A stretch of DNA of 64,000 bases from CAYTGG01 sp964581415 (GTDB lineage Archaea; Nanobdellota; Nanobdellia; Pacearchaeales; GW2011-AR1), in the NCBI GenBank assembly GCA_964581415.1, contig CAZOOJ010000001.1, positions 41,770 through 105,769 on the forward strand. The letters are read 5' to 3'. Numbering within the stretch: position 1 is the first letter of the stretch; each line of letters opens with the position of its first letter. A program made the position numbers and the translations under genes. Positions 33,452 through 42,559 of the stretch are shown piece by piece. The notes under the pieces are model-generated. The model made no database searches and had not been told where the DNA came from. It saw only the letters and a list, made by a program, of their open reading frames with translations.

Positions 33452-35617
33452 ATGGTAGAAGAAAAAACAAAAAAAATTTGGAAGTTGATGGAAAAGCAGG
33501 ATCACATTCGTAACATAGCAATTGCCGCACATATCGACCACGGAAAAACAACTTTCTCTGACAATCTCTTATCCGGAGCTGGAATGCTTTCAAAAGAAAC
33601 AGCAGGAAAACAAAGATTCTTAGATTTTCATGAAGATGAATCAACAAGAGGAATTACAATTGACTCTGCATCTGTTTCAATGATTCATACATTTAAAGGA
33701 GAAGACTATTTGATTAATTTAATTGATACTCCAGGACATGTTGATTTTGGTGGAGATGTTACAAGAGCAATGAGAGCTGTTGATGGATGTGTTGTTTTAT
33801 GCTGTGCTGTTGAAGGAGTCATGCCACAAACAGAGACTGTTTTAAGACAAGCATTAAAAGAACTTGTAAAACCTGTTTTATTCATAAACAAAGTTGACAG
33901 ATTAATCAAAGAAGTAAAACTAACTCCTCAGGAAATGGAGAAAAAATTTATTTCTATAATTGAGCATGTTAATGAATTAATTGAAAATATTGCTCCAGAA
34001 GGATATAAAGAGAAATGGAAAGTTTCTGTTAGTGATGGAAGCGTTGCATTTGGTTCTGCATTTCACAACTGGGCTTTAAGTTTTCCTTATATGGAAAAAA
34101 AAGGAATTACTTTTAAAGATGTTATTGATGCTTATGAAAAAGATAGTTATAAAGAATTAGCAAAAAAAGCTCCATTGCATGAAGTTGTTTTAGAAATGAG
34201 CATTAAGCATCATCCTAATCCACTTCAGGCACAACCCTATAGAATTCCAAGAATATGGTTTGGAGATTCTGAATCTGAAATTGGAAAAGCATTAAAAAAA
34301 TGCGATATAAAAGGCCCTCCTGTTTTTGTTCCTATTAAAATTGTTGTTGACAAGCATGCAGGAGAAGTTGCTGCAGGAAGATTATTTTCTGGAACAATAA
34401 AACAGGGTGATGAAGTTTATATGAATCTTGCAAAAAGAAACATAAGAGTTCAGCAGGTTTCTGTTTATAAAGGAGCCCAGAGAATAATTGTTGATGAAGT
34501 TTCTGCAGGAAACATCATAGGAGTTGTTGGTTTAAAAGATGTTTTTGCAGGAGAAACAGTAAGTAAAGAGCCAATAGAAGCTTTTGAGGCAATAAAGCAT
34601 TTATTTGAACCTGTTGTTACAAAATCTATTGAAGCTAAAAAAGCAGCTGATTTGCCAAAATTAATTGAAGTTTTAAAACATGTTGCTAAGGAAGACCCTT
34701 CTATAAAAGTTGAAATCAATGAACAAACTGGAGAAAGTTTAATTTCAGGAATGGGGGAGTTGCATTTAGAAATTATTGAGAATAGAATTAAAAGTGAAAA
34801 AGGATTAGATGTCAAAACTTCACAGCCCATTATAGTTTACAGAGAAACAATAGGAAAAGAATCTTCTGTAGTTGAAGGAAGAAGTCCAAACAAACATAAT
34901 AGTTTTTTTCTAAAAGTTGCTCCTTTAGAAGAAAAGATTTATGAAGCAATAAAATCTGGAGAACTTCCTGAAGGAAGAATCAAAAAGAAAAATCAAGAGA
35001 TTGCAGAAAGTCTCTCAAATCTCGGATGGACAGGTGATGAAATAAGAAATGTAAAAGAGATTTACAATGGAAATTTATTTTTAGATGAAACAAGGGGAGA
35101 AGTTCACATTCAAGAAGTAATTGAAATGATTATGGATGCATTTGAAAAAGTAATGGATCAGGGTTCTTTAGCAAGAGAGCCTTGTATGAGAATGAAAGTT
35201 TCTTTAGTTGATATAAAGCTTCATGAAGATGCAATTCATAGAGGTCCAGCTCAGGTTTATCCTGCTATAAGAGAAGGAATAACAGGAGCAATTAAAAAAG
35301 CAGATCCTTTTTTGTTTGAACCTTTGCAAATTCAGGTTATAGAGATGCCTGATAAATTTCTAGGAGGAATAACAAAATTAATAGGAAGCAAAAGAGGACA
35401 GATAATTAACATAGAACAAGAGGGAACAATAGCAAAAATGAAAGCAAAACTTCCTGTTGCAGAAATGTTAGGATGGAGTAATGATTTGAGAAGCGCCACA
35501 GAAGGAAGAGGAAATTCATCAATTCTTGACCAGTTATTTGAAAAAGTTCCAAAAAGTCTGGAAGCTGATGTTATTAGAAAAATAAGAGAAAGGAAAGGAT
35601 TGAGTGAAAATCAGTGA
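33452..35617 (+). CDS. fusA: Translation elongation factor EF-2
   Basis: The 721-residue GTPase moves tRNA and mRNA on the ribosome. GTP motifs are AHIDHGKTT, DTPGH and NKVD in the first 155 residues; domains II-V follow. The loop of domain IV keeps His596 in AIHRGPAQVYP, the residue changed to diphthamide, and diphthine synthase is encoded at 52729-53427. Last gene of the S12-S7-EF-2 group here. Confidence 0.97.
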   Translation: MVEEKTKKIWKLMEKQDHIRNIAIAAHIDHGKTTFSDNLLSGAGMLSKETAGKQRFLDFHEDESTRGITIDSASVSMIHTFKGEDYLINLIDTPGHVDFGGDVTRAMRAVDGCVVLCCAVEGVMPQTETVLRQALKELVKPVLFINKVDRLIKEVKLTPQEMEKKFISIIEHVNELIENIAPEGYKEKWKVSVSDGSVAFGSAFHNWALSFPYMEKKGITFKDVIDAYEKDSYKELAKKAPLHEVVLEMSIKHHPNPLQAQPYRIPRIWFGDSESEIGKALKKCDIKGPPVFVPIKIVVDKHAGEVAAGRLFSGTIKQGDEVYMNLAKRNIRVQQVSVYKGAQRIIVDEVSAGNIIGVVGLKDVFAGETVSKEPIEAFEAIKHLFEPVVTKSIEAKKAADLPKLIEVLKHVAKEDPSIKVEINEQTGESLISGMGELHLEIIENRIKSEKGLDVKTSQPIIVYRETIGKESSVVEGRSPNKHNSFFLKVAPLEEKIYEAIKSGELPEGRIKKKNQEIAESLSNLGWTGDEIRNVKEIYNGNLFLDETRGEVHIQEVIEMIMDAFEKVMDQGSLAREPCMRMKVSLVDIKLHEDAIHRGPAQVYPAIREGITGAIKKADPFLFEPLQIQVIEMPDKFLGGITKLIGSKRGQIINIEQEGTIAKMKAKLPVAEMLGWSNDLRSATEGRGNSSILDQLFEKVPKSLEADVIRKIRERKGLSENQ

Positions 35618-35651
35618 TTTCTCCTTTAGTACAATAATTCTTTAAATATCA

Positions 35652-35863
35652 AATATCTAAAAAGATTATATCTAGAAAAAAATTAGTTGATTTAACAAAA
35701 CTTCAAAAAGAGATTAAAAATAATCTGGGGCTTGTTGAAATCTCCGATAAATCCAATAACAAAAGATGTAGAGAATCCAGAAAAAGCTGGAGTAACATCG
35801 TTTAAAGCGATGAGAACTGCCTACGATAACATTTTAAGTTATCTTAAAAGAGGTGATATATAG
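35652..35863 (+). pseudogene. Gene remnant with frameshift
   Basis: The gap 35618-35929 has no intact gene. One frame reads as a helical peptide (ISRKKLVDLTKLQKEIKNN) and, after a one-base shift near 35735, another continues in coding style (VENPEKAGVTSFKAMRTAY, ending in LSYLKRGDI) to TAG at 35863. No start codon is seen. I take it as a decayed gene of unknown family. Confidence 0.45.
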
Positions 35864-35929
35864 AATTCTAATGGAAAGAAGATTTAATTGATTAAATCAA
35901 AACACTTCCTATTATCGAAAATATGAACT

Positions 35930-36142
35930 TCAACTCTCTTTAATTTTCTCCTCAATTATCTGTGAAATAGACTTTCCTGTTTTTTCTCTAAGTTTTTTCA
36001 GTTTATTTATAGTATCTACTGATAAAGTCAAATCTATCCTTTTTTTTTGAAAAGGAAGTTGATGAGTCTTATCATAGTTTTCCAAAATTTGAAAGGCTTC
36101 TTTATTCTCTTTCAAAATTTGTTTTATTTCTTTTATTTTCAT
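35930..36142 (-). CDS. Ribbon-helix-helix-like antitoxin
   Basis: A 70-residue protein: a helical N-terminal part, then RIDLTLSVDTINKLKKLRE-type strand-helix-helix ending in SISQIIEEKI, the pattern of RHH DNA-binding antitoxins. The ATG at 36142 overlaps the toxin stop (ATGA); an upstream in-frame ATG at 36166 would add eight residues. It lies after the Fic/Doc toxin gene, an order opposite to the usual antitoxin-first arrangement. Confidence 0.75.
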   Translation of the reverse strand: MKIKEIKQILKENKEAFQILENYDKTHQLPFQKKRIDLTLSVDTINKLKKLREKTGKSISQIIEEKIKES

Positions 36143-36480
36143 TTTATCGCAGTTTTTAATCTCCACTCAATATTTCTTATCTCCTGAATATTTTTTTTAG
36201 TAATTGAAGTTAACTGATAAATCAGCATGTCTCTGTCTACTTTTTTCTTTTTTTCTTTAGCAAATGCAAATACTAAAAACATTGCTGTTCGTTTATTTCC
36301 ATCTGAAAAAGGATGGTCTACTAATATTGCTCTTAACAAATAAGCAAGTTGCTTGTAAGGGCCTATTTTACTATCTTCAATTTTTCTGAAAGCAAAATCC
36401 AAACTGGAATCACTTCTAAGATTCCCTCCAAATCCCTGATTAATTCTTAATAGGTCTTTCTTACTAATTTTCATACACAT
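36139..36480 (-). CDS. doc: Fic/Doc-family toxin
   Basis: A 113-residue protein with the Fic core motif HPFSDGNKRTA (catalytic His near residue 56). Doc-type proteins of this size transfer phosphate or AMP to targets such as EF-Tu and stop translation. Adjacent and coupled to an RHH-type antitoxin. No inhibitory (S/T)xxxE(G/N) helix is evident in the chain. The second ATG, two codons in, is an alternative start. Confidence 0.87.
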   Translation of the reverse strand: MCMKISKKDLLRINQGFGGNLRSDSSLDFAFRKIEDSKIGPYKQLAYLLRAILVDHPFSDGNKRTAMFLVFAFAKEKKKKVDRDMLIYQLTSITKKNIQEIRNIEWRLKTAIK

Positions 36481-36516
36481 AAATAATAGTTATTGATTTA
36501 TAAATATTTTGTTTCT

Positions 36517-37317
36517 TTAAATCAAAACACTCGCAATCATCAGCAATGCAAAGATTAAAACAAACCATCCAAAATTAATTTTTCTTGAAAATTTCATTAA
36601 TCCTGAAATAGTTAAAAGTCCGAAAACAAAAGAAGCTAATAATCCATAAATTGCAGTTCCTGAAAAGATTTTTATAAACTCATTAAAATTAAGAAATATA
36701 TTTCCAAATAAAATAATTGGAAGACTCATTAAAAAACTTAATCTTAATGCAGTTGTATCGTCGAACTTTCTAAGAAGTAAAATTGAAATTGTAATTCCTG
36801 AACGTGATATTCCTGGAAAGCTCGCAAAACTTTGAGCGATTCCAAGTAAAATTCCATCTTTATTTTCCAAACTTCTTTCTCTTTTCAAACCTCTCTTTTT
36901 TATTTTTATCTGAATTATTCCAGTAAATAATAAAAGAATTCCCACTAAGAAAGTTATAGTCTTTCCTGTAAATTCAAATTTCTCTAATATTAATATTTTT
37001 AAAATAAGCAAACCAAGAAAACTCGTAATTAAAGTTGAAATAATTAAAAATTTTAAAGTTTTTTTTGAGAATTCGTCCTGATATTTGTATTTAAACAAAG
37101 TTGTAAAAAGTTGAATAACTTCTTTTCTAAAATAAATCAGTGCTGCAAAAAATGTTCCTAAATGCAAAAATAAAAGAGTATGAATTAATTTGTCAATTTC
37201 AGTAATTCCAAAAAGATTAGACATAATAAGAATAATAATTCCACTAGAACTTAAAGGAAGCCATTCTGTAATTCCCTGAATAGTTCCTATTATTAATTGT
37301 TGAATAATTGTGAGCAT
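36517..37317 (-). CDS. uppP: Undecaprenyl-diphosphatase-like protein (UppP/BacA)
   Basis: A 266-residue polytopic membrane phosphatase that recycles the lipid carrier used for surface glycans. The two family motifs are GITEWLPLSSSG near residues 15-26 and FPGISRSG near 166-173, with about eight membrane helices. In archaea it likely acts on dolichyl- or polyprenyl-diphosphate. It is read towards the Fic gene. Confidence 0.92.
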   Translation of the reverse strand: MLTIIQQLIIGTIQGITEWLPLSSSGIIILIMSNLFGITEIDKLIHTLLFLHLGTFFAALIYFRKEVIQLFTTLFKYKYQDEFSKKTLKFLIISTLITSFLGLLILKILILEKFEFTGKTITFLVGILLLFTGIIQIKIKKRGLKRERSLENKDGILLGIAQSFASFPGISRSGITISILLLRKFDDTTALRLSFLMSLPIILFGNIFLNFNEFIKIFSGTAIYGLLASFVFGLLTISGLMKFSRKINFGWFVLIFALLMIASVLI

Positions 37318-37439
37318 GTTTTAATTATAAAAAGAGAGTTAAAAAATATTTTGTAGATAATATTCTAATTATTTTATTCTGTAATTCTCCAAATTTTTTG
37401 AATATAAAACTTGCAAATAAATTTTTCTCACAGAAAAAT

Positions 37440-37447
37440 TTATAAAG
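37440..37447 (+). promoter_or_regulatory. TATA box of the EF-1A gene
   Basis: TTATAAAG behind AGAAAAA (BRE-like purines). Predicted start near 37470, about 28 bases before the ATG. Confidence 0.6.
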
Positions 37448-37497
37448 GCATATTTTTTTAAATTAACACTAAACATTTTTAATAATCAAATTATAAA

Positions 37498-38784
37498 ATG
37501 GCAAAAGAAAAACCAAATATGAATGTTGTGTTTGTAGGGCACATCGATGCTGGAAAATCAACAATAGTCGGACAGCTTTTATTTCAAAGTGGTGCTGTTT
37601 CTGAACAAGAAATGAAAAAATTAAGAGAAGAAGCTGAAAAACACGGAAAAGTTGGTTTTGAATTTGCATACATCATGGATAAAATAAGAGAAAGCAGAGA
37701 AAGAGGAGTTACAATTGATTTATCTTATAAAAAGATAATGACTCAAAAATATCAGATAACAATCATTGATGCACCTGGACATAGAGATTTTGTTAAAAAT
37801 ATGATTACAGGAGCAAGTCAGGCAGACGCTGCATTTTTAGTTATTGCTGCTCCAGCAGGTGTTCAGCTTCAGACTACAGAGCATTTATGGTTATTAAGAA
37901 CCATGGGTGTAAAAAATATCTGTATTGCAATTAATAAGATGGATGCTGTAGGATATAAAGAAGAAACTTTTAATAAAGTTAAAGAAGATATGGGAAAATT
38001 ATTACAAGGTGTGGGAATCAAACCTGAAGACACTACATTTATTGCATGCTCTGGATTAAAGGGAGATAATATAACTAAAAAATCAGAAAATATGCCTTGG
38101 TATAAAGGACCAACTATCTTAGAGCAATTTGATTCATTTCCAGAACCAAAATTACCAACTGAATTACCATTAAGAATGCCTGTTCAAGATGTTTATGAGA
38201 TTACAGGTATTGGAACTGTTCCTGTTGGAAAAATTGAAACAGGAATTATGAAGATTGGGCAAAAAGTAAAGGTTCTTCCAGGAAGAACAGGAAAAGGAAT
38301 TGAAGGAGAAGTAAAATCAATAGAAATGCATCATGAATCTCTACCAGAAGCTTCAGCAGGAGATAATGTTGGAATTAATATTAGAGGAGTCGGTAAAAAG
38401 GACATTGCAAGAGGAGATATTATTTGTGCCTCTGAAAAACCAACTCCAGTTGTAGAAGAATTTATAGCTACAGTAACAGTAATTAATCATCCAAGTGTAT
38501 TAGCAAAAGGATATACACCAGTATTTCATATTCACACTGCACAAGTTCCGTGCCAGTTTATTGAATTAATAGCTCAGATTGATCCAAGAACAGGAGAAAC
38601 AATTAAGGAGAATCCTGACTTTCTAAAAAATGGTGATTCAGCAAAAGTAAGAATCAAACCACAAGGAAATCTATGCTTAGAAACTCAGAAAGAAAATCCA
38701 TTCACAAGCAGATTTGCAGTAAGAGATGCTGGAGCAACAGTTGCTGCAGGAATGTGCACTGAAATTGTCAAGAAAAAGGAATAA
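37498..38784 (+). CDS. tuf: Translation elongation factor EF-1A
   Basis: The 428-residue GTPase brings aminoacyl-tRNA to the ribosome. GTP motifs: GHIDAGKST (residues 14-22), DAPGHRDF and NKMD. The two beta-barrel domains follow. It is full length and intact. S10, which follows EF-1A in many archaea, is replaced by a small unknown gene. Confidence 0.97.
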   Translation: MAKEKPNMNVVFVGHIDAGKSTIVGQLLFQSGAVSEQEMKKLREEAEKHGKVGFEFAYIMDKIRESRERGVTIDLSYKKIMTQKYQITIIDAPGHRDFVKNMITGASQADAAFLVIAAPAGVQLQTTEHLWLLRTMGVKNICIAINKMDAVGYKEETFNKVKEDMGKLLQGVGIKPEDTTFIACSGLKGDNITKKSENMPWYKGPTILEQFDSFPEPKLPTELPLRMPVQDVYEITGIGTVPVGKIETGIMKIGQKVKVLPGRTGKGIEGEVKSIEMHHESLPEASAGDNVGINIRGVGKKDIARGDIICASEKPTPVVEEFIATVTVINHPSVLAKGYTPVFHIHTAQVPCQFIELIAQIDPRTGETIKENPDFLKNGDSAKVRIKPQGNLCLETQKENPFTSRFAVRDAGATVAAGMCTEIVKKKE

Positions 38785-38838
38785 TTCTAAAGGTTTAATT
38801 TTAGGAAAAATAAAAAAATAATAAAAACTAAATTAAAA

Positions 38839-39072
38839 ATGCCAGCGCCAATTTCAGTAGAAATATATTATGATAAAAGAAGTAATAAAGAAATAAACTC
38901 TCTCAATAAAAAATTATCTGAATTAACAAGAAAATGTGGAGGAGAATGTTATTCAAATAATCATTCGTTTAACTCTATCTTTGGTAATATTAAAAAAGTG
39001 GATAAATTTCATTATTATATTGGTGAATTATTTCCAGGAATGAATATTAAAATTTCTTTTCCTTATAAATAG
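38839..39072 (+). CDS. Small unknown protein (77 aa)
   Basis: A 77-residue protein with a strand-helix pattern and two Cys in CGGEC. It stands where S10 would be in the canonical cluster but has no S10 features. Alternative reading frames are shorter. Function unknown. Confidence 0.6.
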   Translation: MPAPISVEIYYDKRSNKEINSLNKKLSELTRKCGGECYSNNHSFNSIFGNIKKVDKFHYYIGELFPGMNIKISFPYK

Positions 39073-39342
39073 ATTTTAAAAAACAGATTTTTTTAAATAA
39101 GTCTTTATTTTAGCCTACTTTTTACAGAAATCTTAAGCAGTTAAAATGAAATTTATTCTAAGTAAGAATAAGATTACAATCTATCAATATTTATTAACAA
39201 AATCTGGAAAATTCATAATGAAATTATTTTTTCTTAGTTAAAAAATGTTTTGTATTATAGAGCTTTGTGTATAAGTCTTGATTAGAGGAATTGACTTTTT
39301 AACAAATACTGCTTATTTAATAAAGCCAAAAAAAACAAAAAA

Positions 39343-39352
39343 CTTTATAAAG
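39343..39352 (+). promoter_or_regulatory. TATA box far upstream of dnaG
   Basis: CTTTATAAAG behind a purine-rich run. The transcript would begin near 39375, some 200 bases before the dnaG ATG, so dnaG may have a long leader or a separate small RNA lies between. Confidence 0.4.
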
Positions 39353-39428
39353 ACATTTAAGCATTTTATCATAGAAAAATACTAATAATATAAAATTATT
39401 ACATATCACTATCACAATTTATTAATTT

Positions 39429-39515
39429 AAGCAAATCATGCTTTTTTGAAGGTGAAATGTTAATTAGATAACAAATTAACTAGCAGTATTTTTCTAAAAA
39501 ACTCTTCAGAGTTTT
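39429..39515 (+). other. Two hairpins in the 39073-39574 gap, possible leader or small-RNA structure
   Basis: The 502-base gap before dnaG holds no gene. It does hold AAGCA-AATCA-TGCTT followed by a T run (39429-39447), which looks like an RNA terminator, and AAAACTC-TTCA-GAGTTTT (39498-39515). A Shine-Dalgarno-like AAAGGAG lies before the dnaG start. Whether an RNA gene is present cannot be told from sequence alone. Confidence 0.35.
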
Positions 39516-39574
39516 AAAAATTAAATAGAATAAAATGAAGATAATAGATTTTCAGATATTTAAAGGAGTTAGAA

Positions 39575-40702
39575 ATGGCAAAAATAAGTCCTGTATCAAC
39601 AAAATATATGGTTTATGCAAATTTCAGAGTTGAAGGTGCATTAGAAAAACCAGATGTAATTGGAGCTATATTTGGACAGACAGAAGGACTTTTAGGAAGT
39701 GATTTGGAAATGAGAGAACTTCAAAAAGAAGGGAAAATAGGAAGAATAGAAGTTGAATTAGAAAGAAAAAATAAAATAACATCAGGAATAATTAAGATTC
39801 CTACAGCCTTAGATCAGTCAGAAACGACTTTAATTGCAGCAGCTATTGAAACAATAGAAAGAATGGGGCCTTGTGACTCTCAAATAGAAGTTGAAAAAAT
39901 TGAGGATGTTAGAGGAAACAAAAGAGATTACATTGTTGATAGAGCTAAAAAACTTATGAGAGGTATTGCAGGTTCAACAAATTCTAGAGAAATTTCAGAT
40001 CAGATAAAAGATTCAACAAGAATTGCAGACATAACTGAATATGGAAAAGAAAAACTTCCTTGCGGAAATCTTTCAGAAAAAGAGATAATTGTTGTAGAAG
40101 GAAGAGCTGATGTTATAAATCTGATGAGATATGGAATTAATAATGTAATAGGAATGAATGGAACGAAACTTCCAGATTCAATTAATGAATTAGGCAAAGA
40201 AAAAAACTTAACTTTATTTGTTGATGGTGATAGAGGAGGTAAACTAATTATTCAAAATGTGTTGGATAATGCAAATATAACATACATAACCATAGCACCT
40301 GATGGAAAAGAAGTTGAAGAACTAACAGGCAAAGAAATTTTTATGAATTTGAGAAAAAAAATTTCTGTAGAGGAATTTTTATCCAGAGAACAGCATTCTT
40401 TTAAAGATAGAAATAACTTTAGAAAAATTGAAAACAAAGAAAAACTTAAAGAAGTTTTTGAAGAAAATAAAAACTCAAAAAAAGCTGTTCTCTTGGATTC
40501 TTCTTTTAATGAAATAAAAAAAGTTTCAGTCAAAGGTTTGGGAATTGCATTAAAGAGAGGGCAGAATAAACCTTTCGCAATTGTAATTGATGGAATCGCA
40601 ACAAGAAATCTAATAAATTCTGCAGAAGAATCTGAAGTGAAGATAATAGCAGCAAAAAATTTTGCAACAACAGATACAACTCTCCAATTAATGAGTTTTT
40701 GA
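39575..40702 (+). CDS. dnaG: DnaG-like primase (archaeal Toprim protein)
   Basis: A 375-residue archaeal DnaG homologue. The Toprim core starts with IIVVEGRADVINLMRYG near residue 172 and has LFVDGDRGG near 218, the metal-binding acidic motifs. The N-terminal 120 residues match the archaeal family (YMVYANFRVEGALEKPDVIGAIFGQTEG). In archaea the protein is associated with the exosome and can also prime DNA. A Shine-Dalgarno-like AAAGGAG lies 8 bases before the ATG. Confidence 0.95.
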   Translation: MAKISPVSTKYMVYANFRVEGALEKPDVIGAIFGQTEGLLGSDLEMRELQKEGKIGRIEVELERKNKITSGIIKIPTALDQSETTLIAAAIETIERMGPCDSQIEVEKIEDVRGNKRDYIVDRAKKLMRGIAGSTNSREISDQIKDSTRIADITEYGKEKLPCGNLSEKEIIVVEGRADVINLMRYGINNVIGMNGTKLPDSINELGKEKNLTLFVDGDRGGKLIIQNVLDNANITYITIAPDGKEVEELTGKEIFMNLRKKISVEEFLSREQHSFKDRNNFRKIENKEKLKEVFEENKNSKKAVLLDSSFNEIKKVSVKGLGIALKRGQNKPFAIVIDGIATRNLINSAEESEVKIIAAKNFATTDTTLQLMSF

Positions 40703-40905
40703 GTATTTTATTATATTGTAAAAATTCTAAATTGAAATGATTTGTATTTTATTCAAATGAAACATTAAAATTGAGAAATTCAAGTTATATAATTCATGTT
40801 AAAATTTCTTAAAGAGAATATTCAAGTTTTAAAGATTTTAATTTTCACCTAATGTTACTAACAGAAAGTTATTTTTGTAACTATCTAATTACAACAATAG
40901 TAAAA

Positions 40906-40914
40906 TTTATAAAT
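40906..40914 (+). promoter_or_regulatory. TATA box of the surface-protein gene
   Basis: TTTATAAAT about 50-60 bases before the likely start of the signal-peptide protein, with purine/T context typical of strong archaeal promoters. Confidence 0.55.
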
Positions 40915-40964
40915 ACTCATTAAATTAATATCTTACAAAAAACAAAGGTTTTTTGGCAATTAAA

Positions 40965-42221
40965 ATGGAAAATAAAATGAAAACAAAGAACATCGTAAGT
41001 TCTTTTCTAGCAATTTTAACAGTGTTATTCTTAGTTTCTACAGTGAGTGCAACTGAAATAGCAGACATTACAAGTATGAAAATAAACGGAATAACTGTAA
41101 CTTCCTGTAATAACTGTAATAATAATCCTATAAGTGTTATTGCTGGAGAAATAATTAGTGCGGACGTTTATTTCATAGCTGAACAAAATGCATCTAATGT
41201 AAGGATGAAAGTCATGCTTGAAGGAATCAAAGAAGATGTAAGTGCTAAAACAAATTTCTTTGATATTGAAGCTGGACATAGATATTCTAAAAGTGTTTCT
41301 TTAAGAGTTCCATATGAACTTAAAGATGAAGTCAGTAGAGACATAACTCTTGAGATGAAGATATGGAATAGTGATTATGAAGCAGAAATTGATGAGATAG
41401 TTTTGAGAGTACAAAGACCTTCTTATAATTTAGATATTATGTCAATAAGCACACATCAAAATATTGAAGCAGGAGAAACAATTCCAGTAGACATAGTGAT
41501 AAAAAATATTGGTTATAACGATTTAGATGATTTGTATATAACTGCAAAAATTCCTGGATTGGGTGTTGAAAAAAAAGCTTATTTCGGAGATTTAGTTTCA
41601 GCTGAATGCTGTGAAAATGATCCAGATTGCTGTAATAGTAATGATGAAGATAGTGTTAGAGGAAGATTATATCTAGAAATTCCATATGACGCTAAAGAAG
41701 GAATCTACACTCTTGAAGTAGAAGCTGACAACAGTGATTTAAGCATCAGTAAAACTGAGCAAATCTACATAAGAAATGATTTCTCTGAAGGAAATGTAAT
41801 TGTGTCTTCTTCAATAAGAAATGTTGCAGTTGGTGAAAACGCTGAATTTGATTTAGTGATAGTTAATCCTACAAACAAATTGAAAGTTTACAGAATAGTT
41901 ACAACATCCTCTGGATTCTTGGATACAGAAGCAAGTCAAACAGTAATAGCTGTTCCTGCAGGTTCAAGTGAAAGAGTTAAAATTACAGCTGTAGCAGAGA
42001 AAGAAGGAGAATATAGTTTCAATATGCATATCTTCTCAGGAGAAGAGCTTGTAAACACTAAAGAATTAAAAGTTAATGTATCTGGAAATGGAATAACAAA
42101 TCCAGTAGTTATCTTGACAATTGTGTTAGCAATAATCTTCTTAGTGTTATTAGTAATTCTAATTATGTTGTTAGGAAAGAAACCTAAAAAGTCAGAAGAA
42201 TTTGGAGAAAGTTACTACTAA
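40965..42221 (+). CDS. Membrane-anchored surface protein with beta-sandwich repeats
   Basis: About 418 residues. A signal peptide (basic start, then FLAILTVLFLVSTVSA) is followed by roughly three Ig/CARDB-like beta domains (for example IEAGETIPVDIVIKNIGY and VAVGENAEFDLVIVNP), a Cys-rich insertion (CCENDPDCC) and a C-terminal membrane helix (VVILTIVLAIIFLVLLVILIMLL) with a basic stop. It is the layout of S-layer-like or surface-adhesion proteins in small archaea. Several in-frame ATGs lie at the start; 40965 was chosen, 40953 and 40977 are alternatives. Confidence 0.82.
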   Translation: MENKMKTKNIVSSFLAILTVLFLVSTVSATEIADITSMKINGITVTSCNNCNNNPISVIAGEIISADVYFIAEQNASNVRMKVMLEGIKEDVSAKTNFFDIEAGHRYSKSVSLRVPYELKDEVSRDITLEMKIWNSDYEAEIDEIVLRVQRPSYNLDIMSISTHQNIEAGETIPVDIVIKNIGYNDLDDLYITAKIPGLGVEKKAYFGDLVSAECCENDPDCCNSNDEDSVRGRLYLEIPYDAKEGIYTLEVEADNSDLSISKTEQIYIRNDFSEGNVIVSSSIRNVAVGENAEFDLVIVNPTNKLKVYRIVTTSSGFLDTEASQTVIAVPAGSSERVKITAVAEKEGEYSFNMHIFSGEELVNTKELKVNVSGNGITNPVVILTIVLAIIFLVLLVILIMLLGKKPKKSEEFGESYY

Positions 42222-42559
42222 ATTTTTTCTTTATTTTAATTTTTTATTTTTGTTTAACTTTCTCTTTTTTATTTTTGAATTTATATTCTGAAAAATAAGG
42301 CTTTAATACTGAGCTTATAAATATAAATTAAGTTATTCTTTAATAGGTTGTTTTTGATAATTTATTTTTAAGGAATTAAATTCTGTAGGAATTATTATTA
42401 ATTAGATAAAATTCTATGATGAAAAAATATAGTTTTATCAAATCTAAAAATAATTAATTATTTAAAGGAATATAGAATAAAATGATTCTTATTGGAAGAA
42501 GTATATTAGAAAGCAAGAGAAATTATTCTATATTTAATTACTTCTAATCAAATTCTTAT
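42222..42559. terminator. Convergent intergenic region with T-rich termination tract
   Basis: Directly after the surface-protein stop comes a long T-rich run (about 42222-42275), the usual archaeal termination signal. Further on lies a dyad, GATAAAA-(TT)-CTAT / ATAG-TTTTATC (42405-42439). No gene longer than about 20 codons is seen. Confidence 0.55.
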
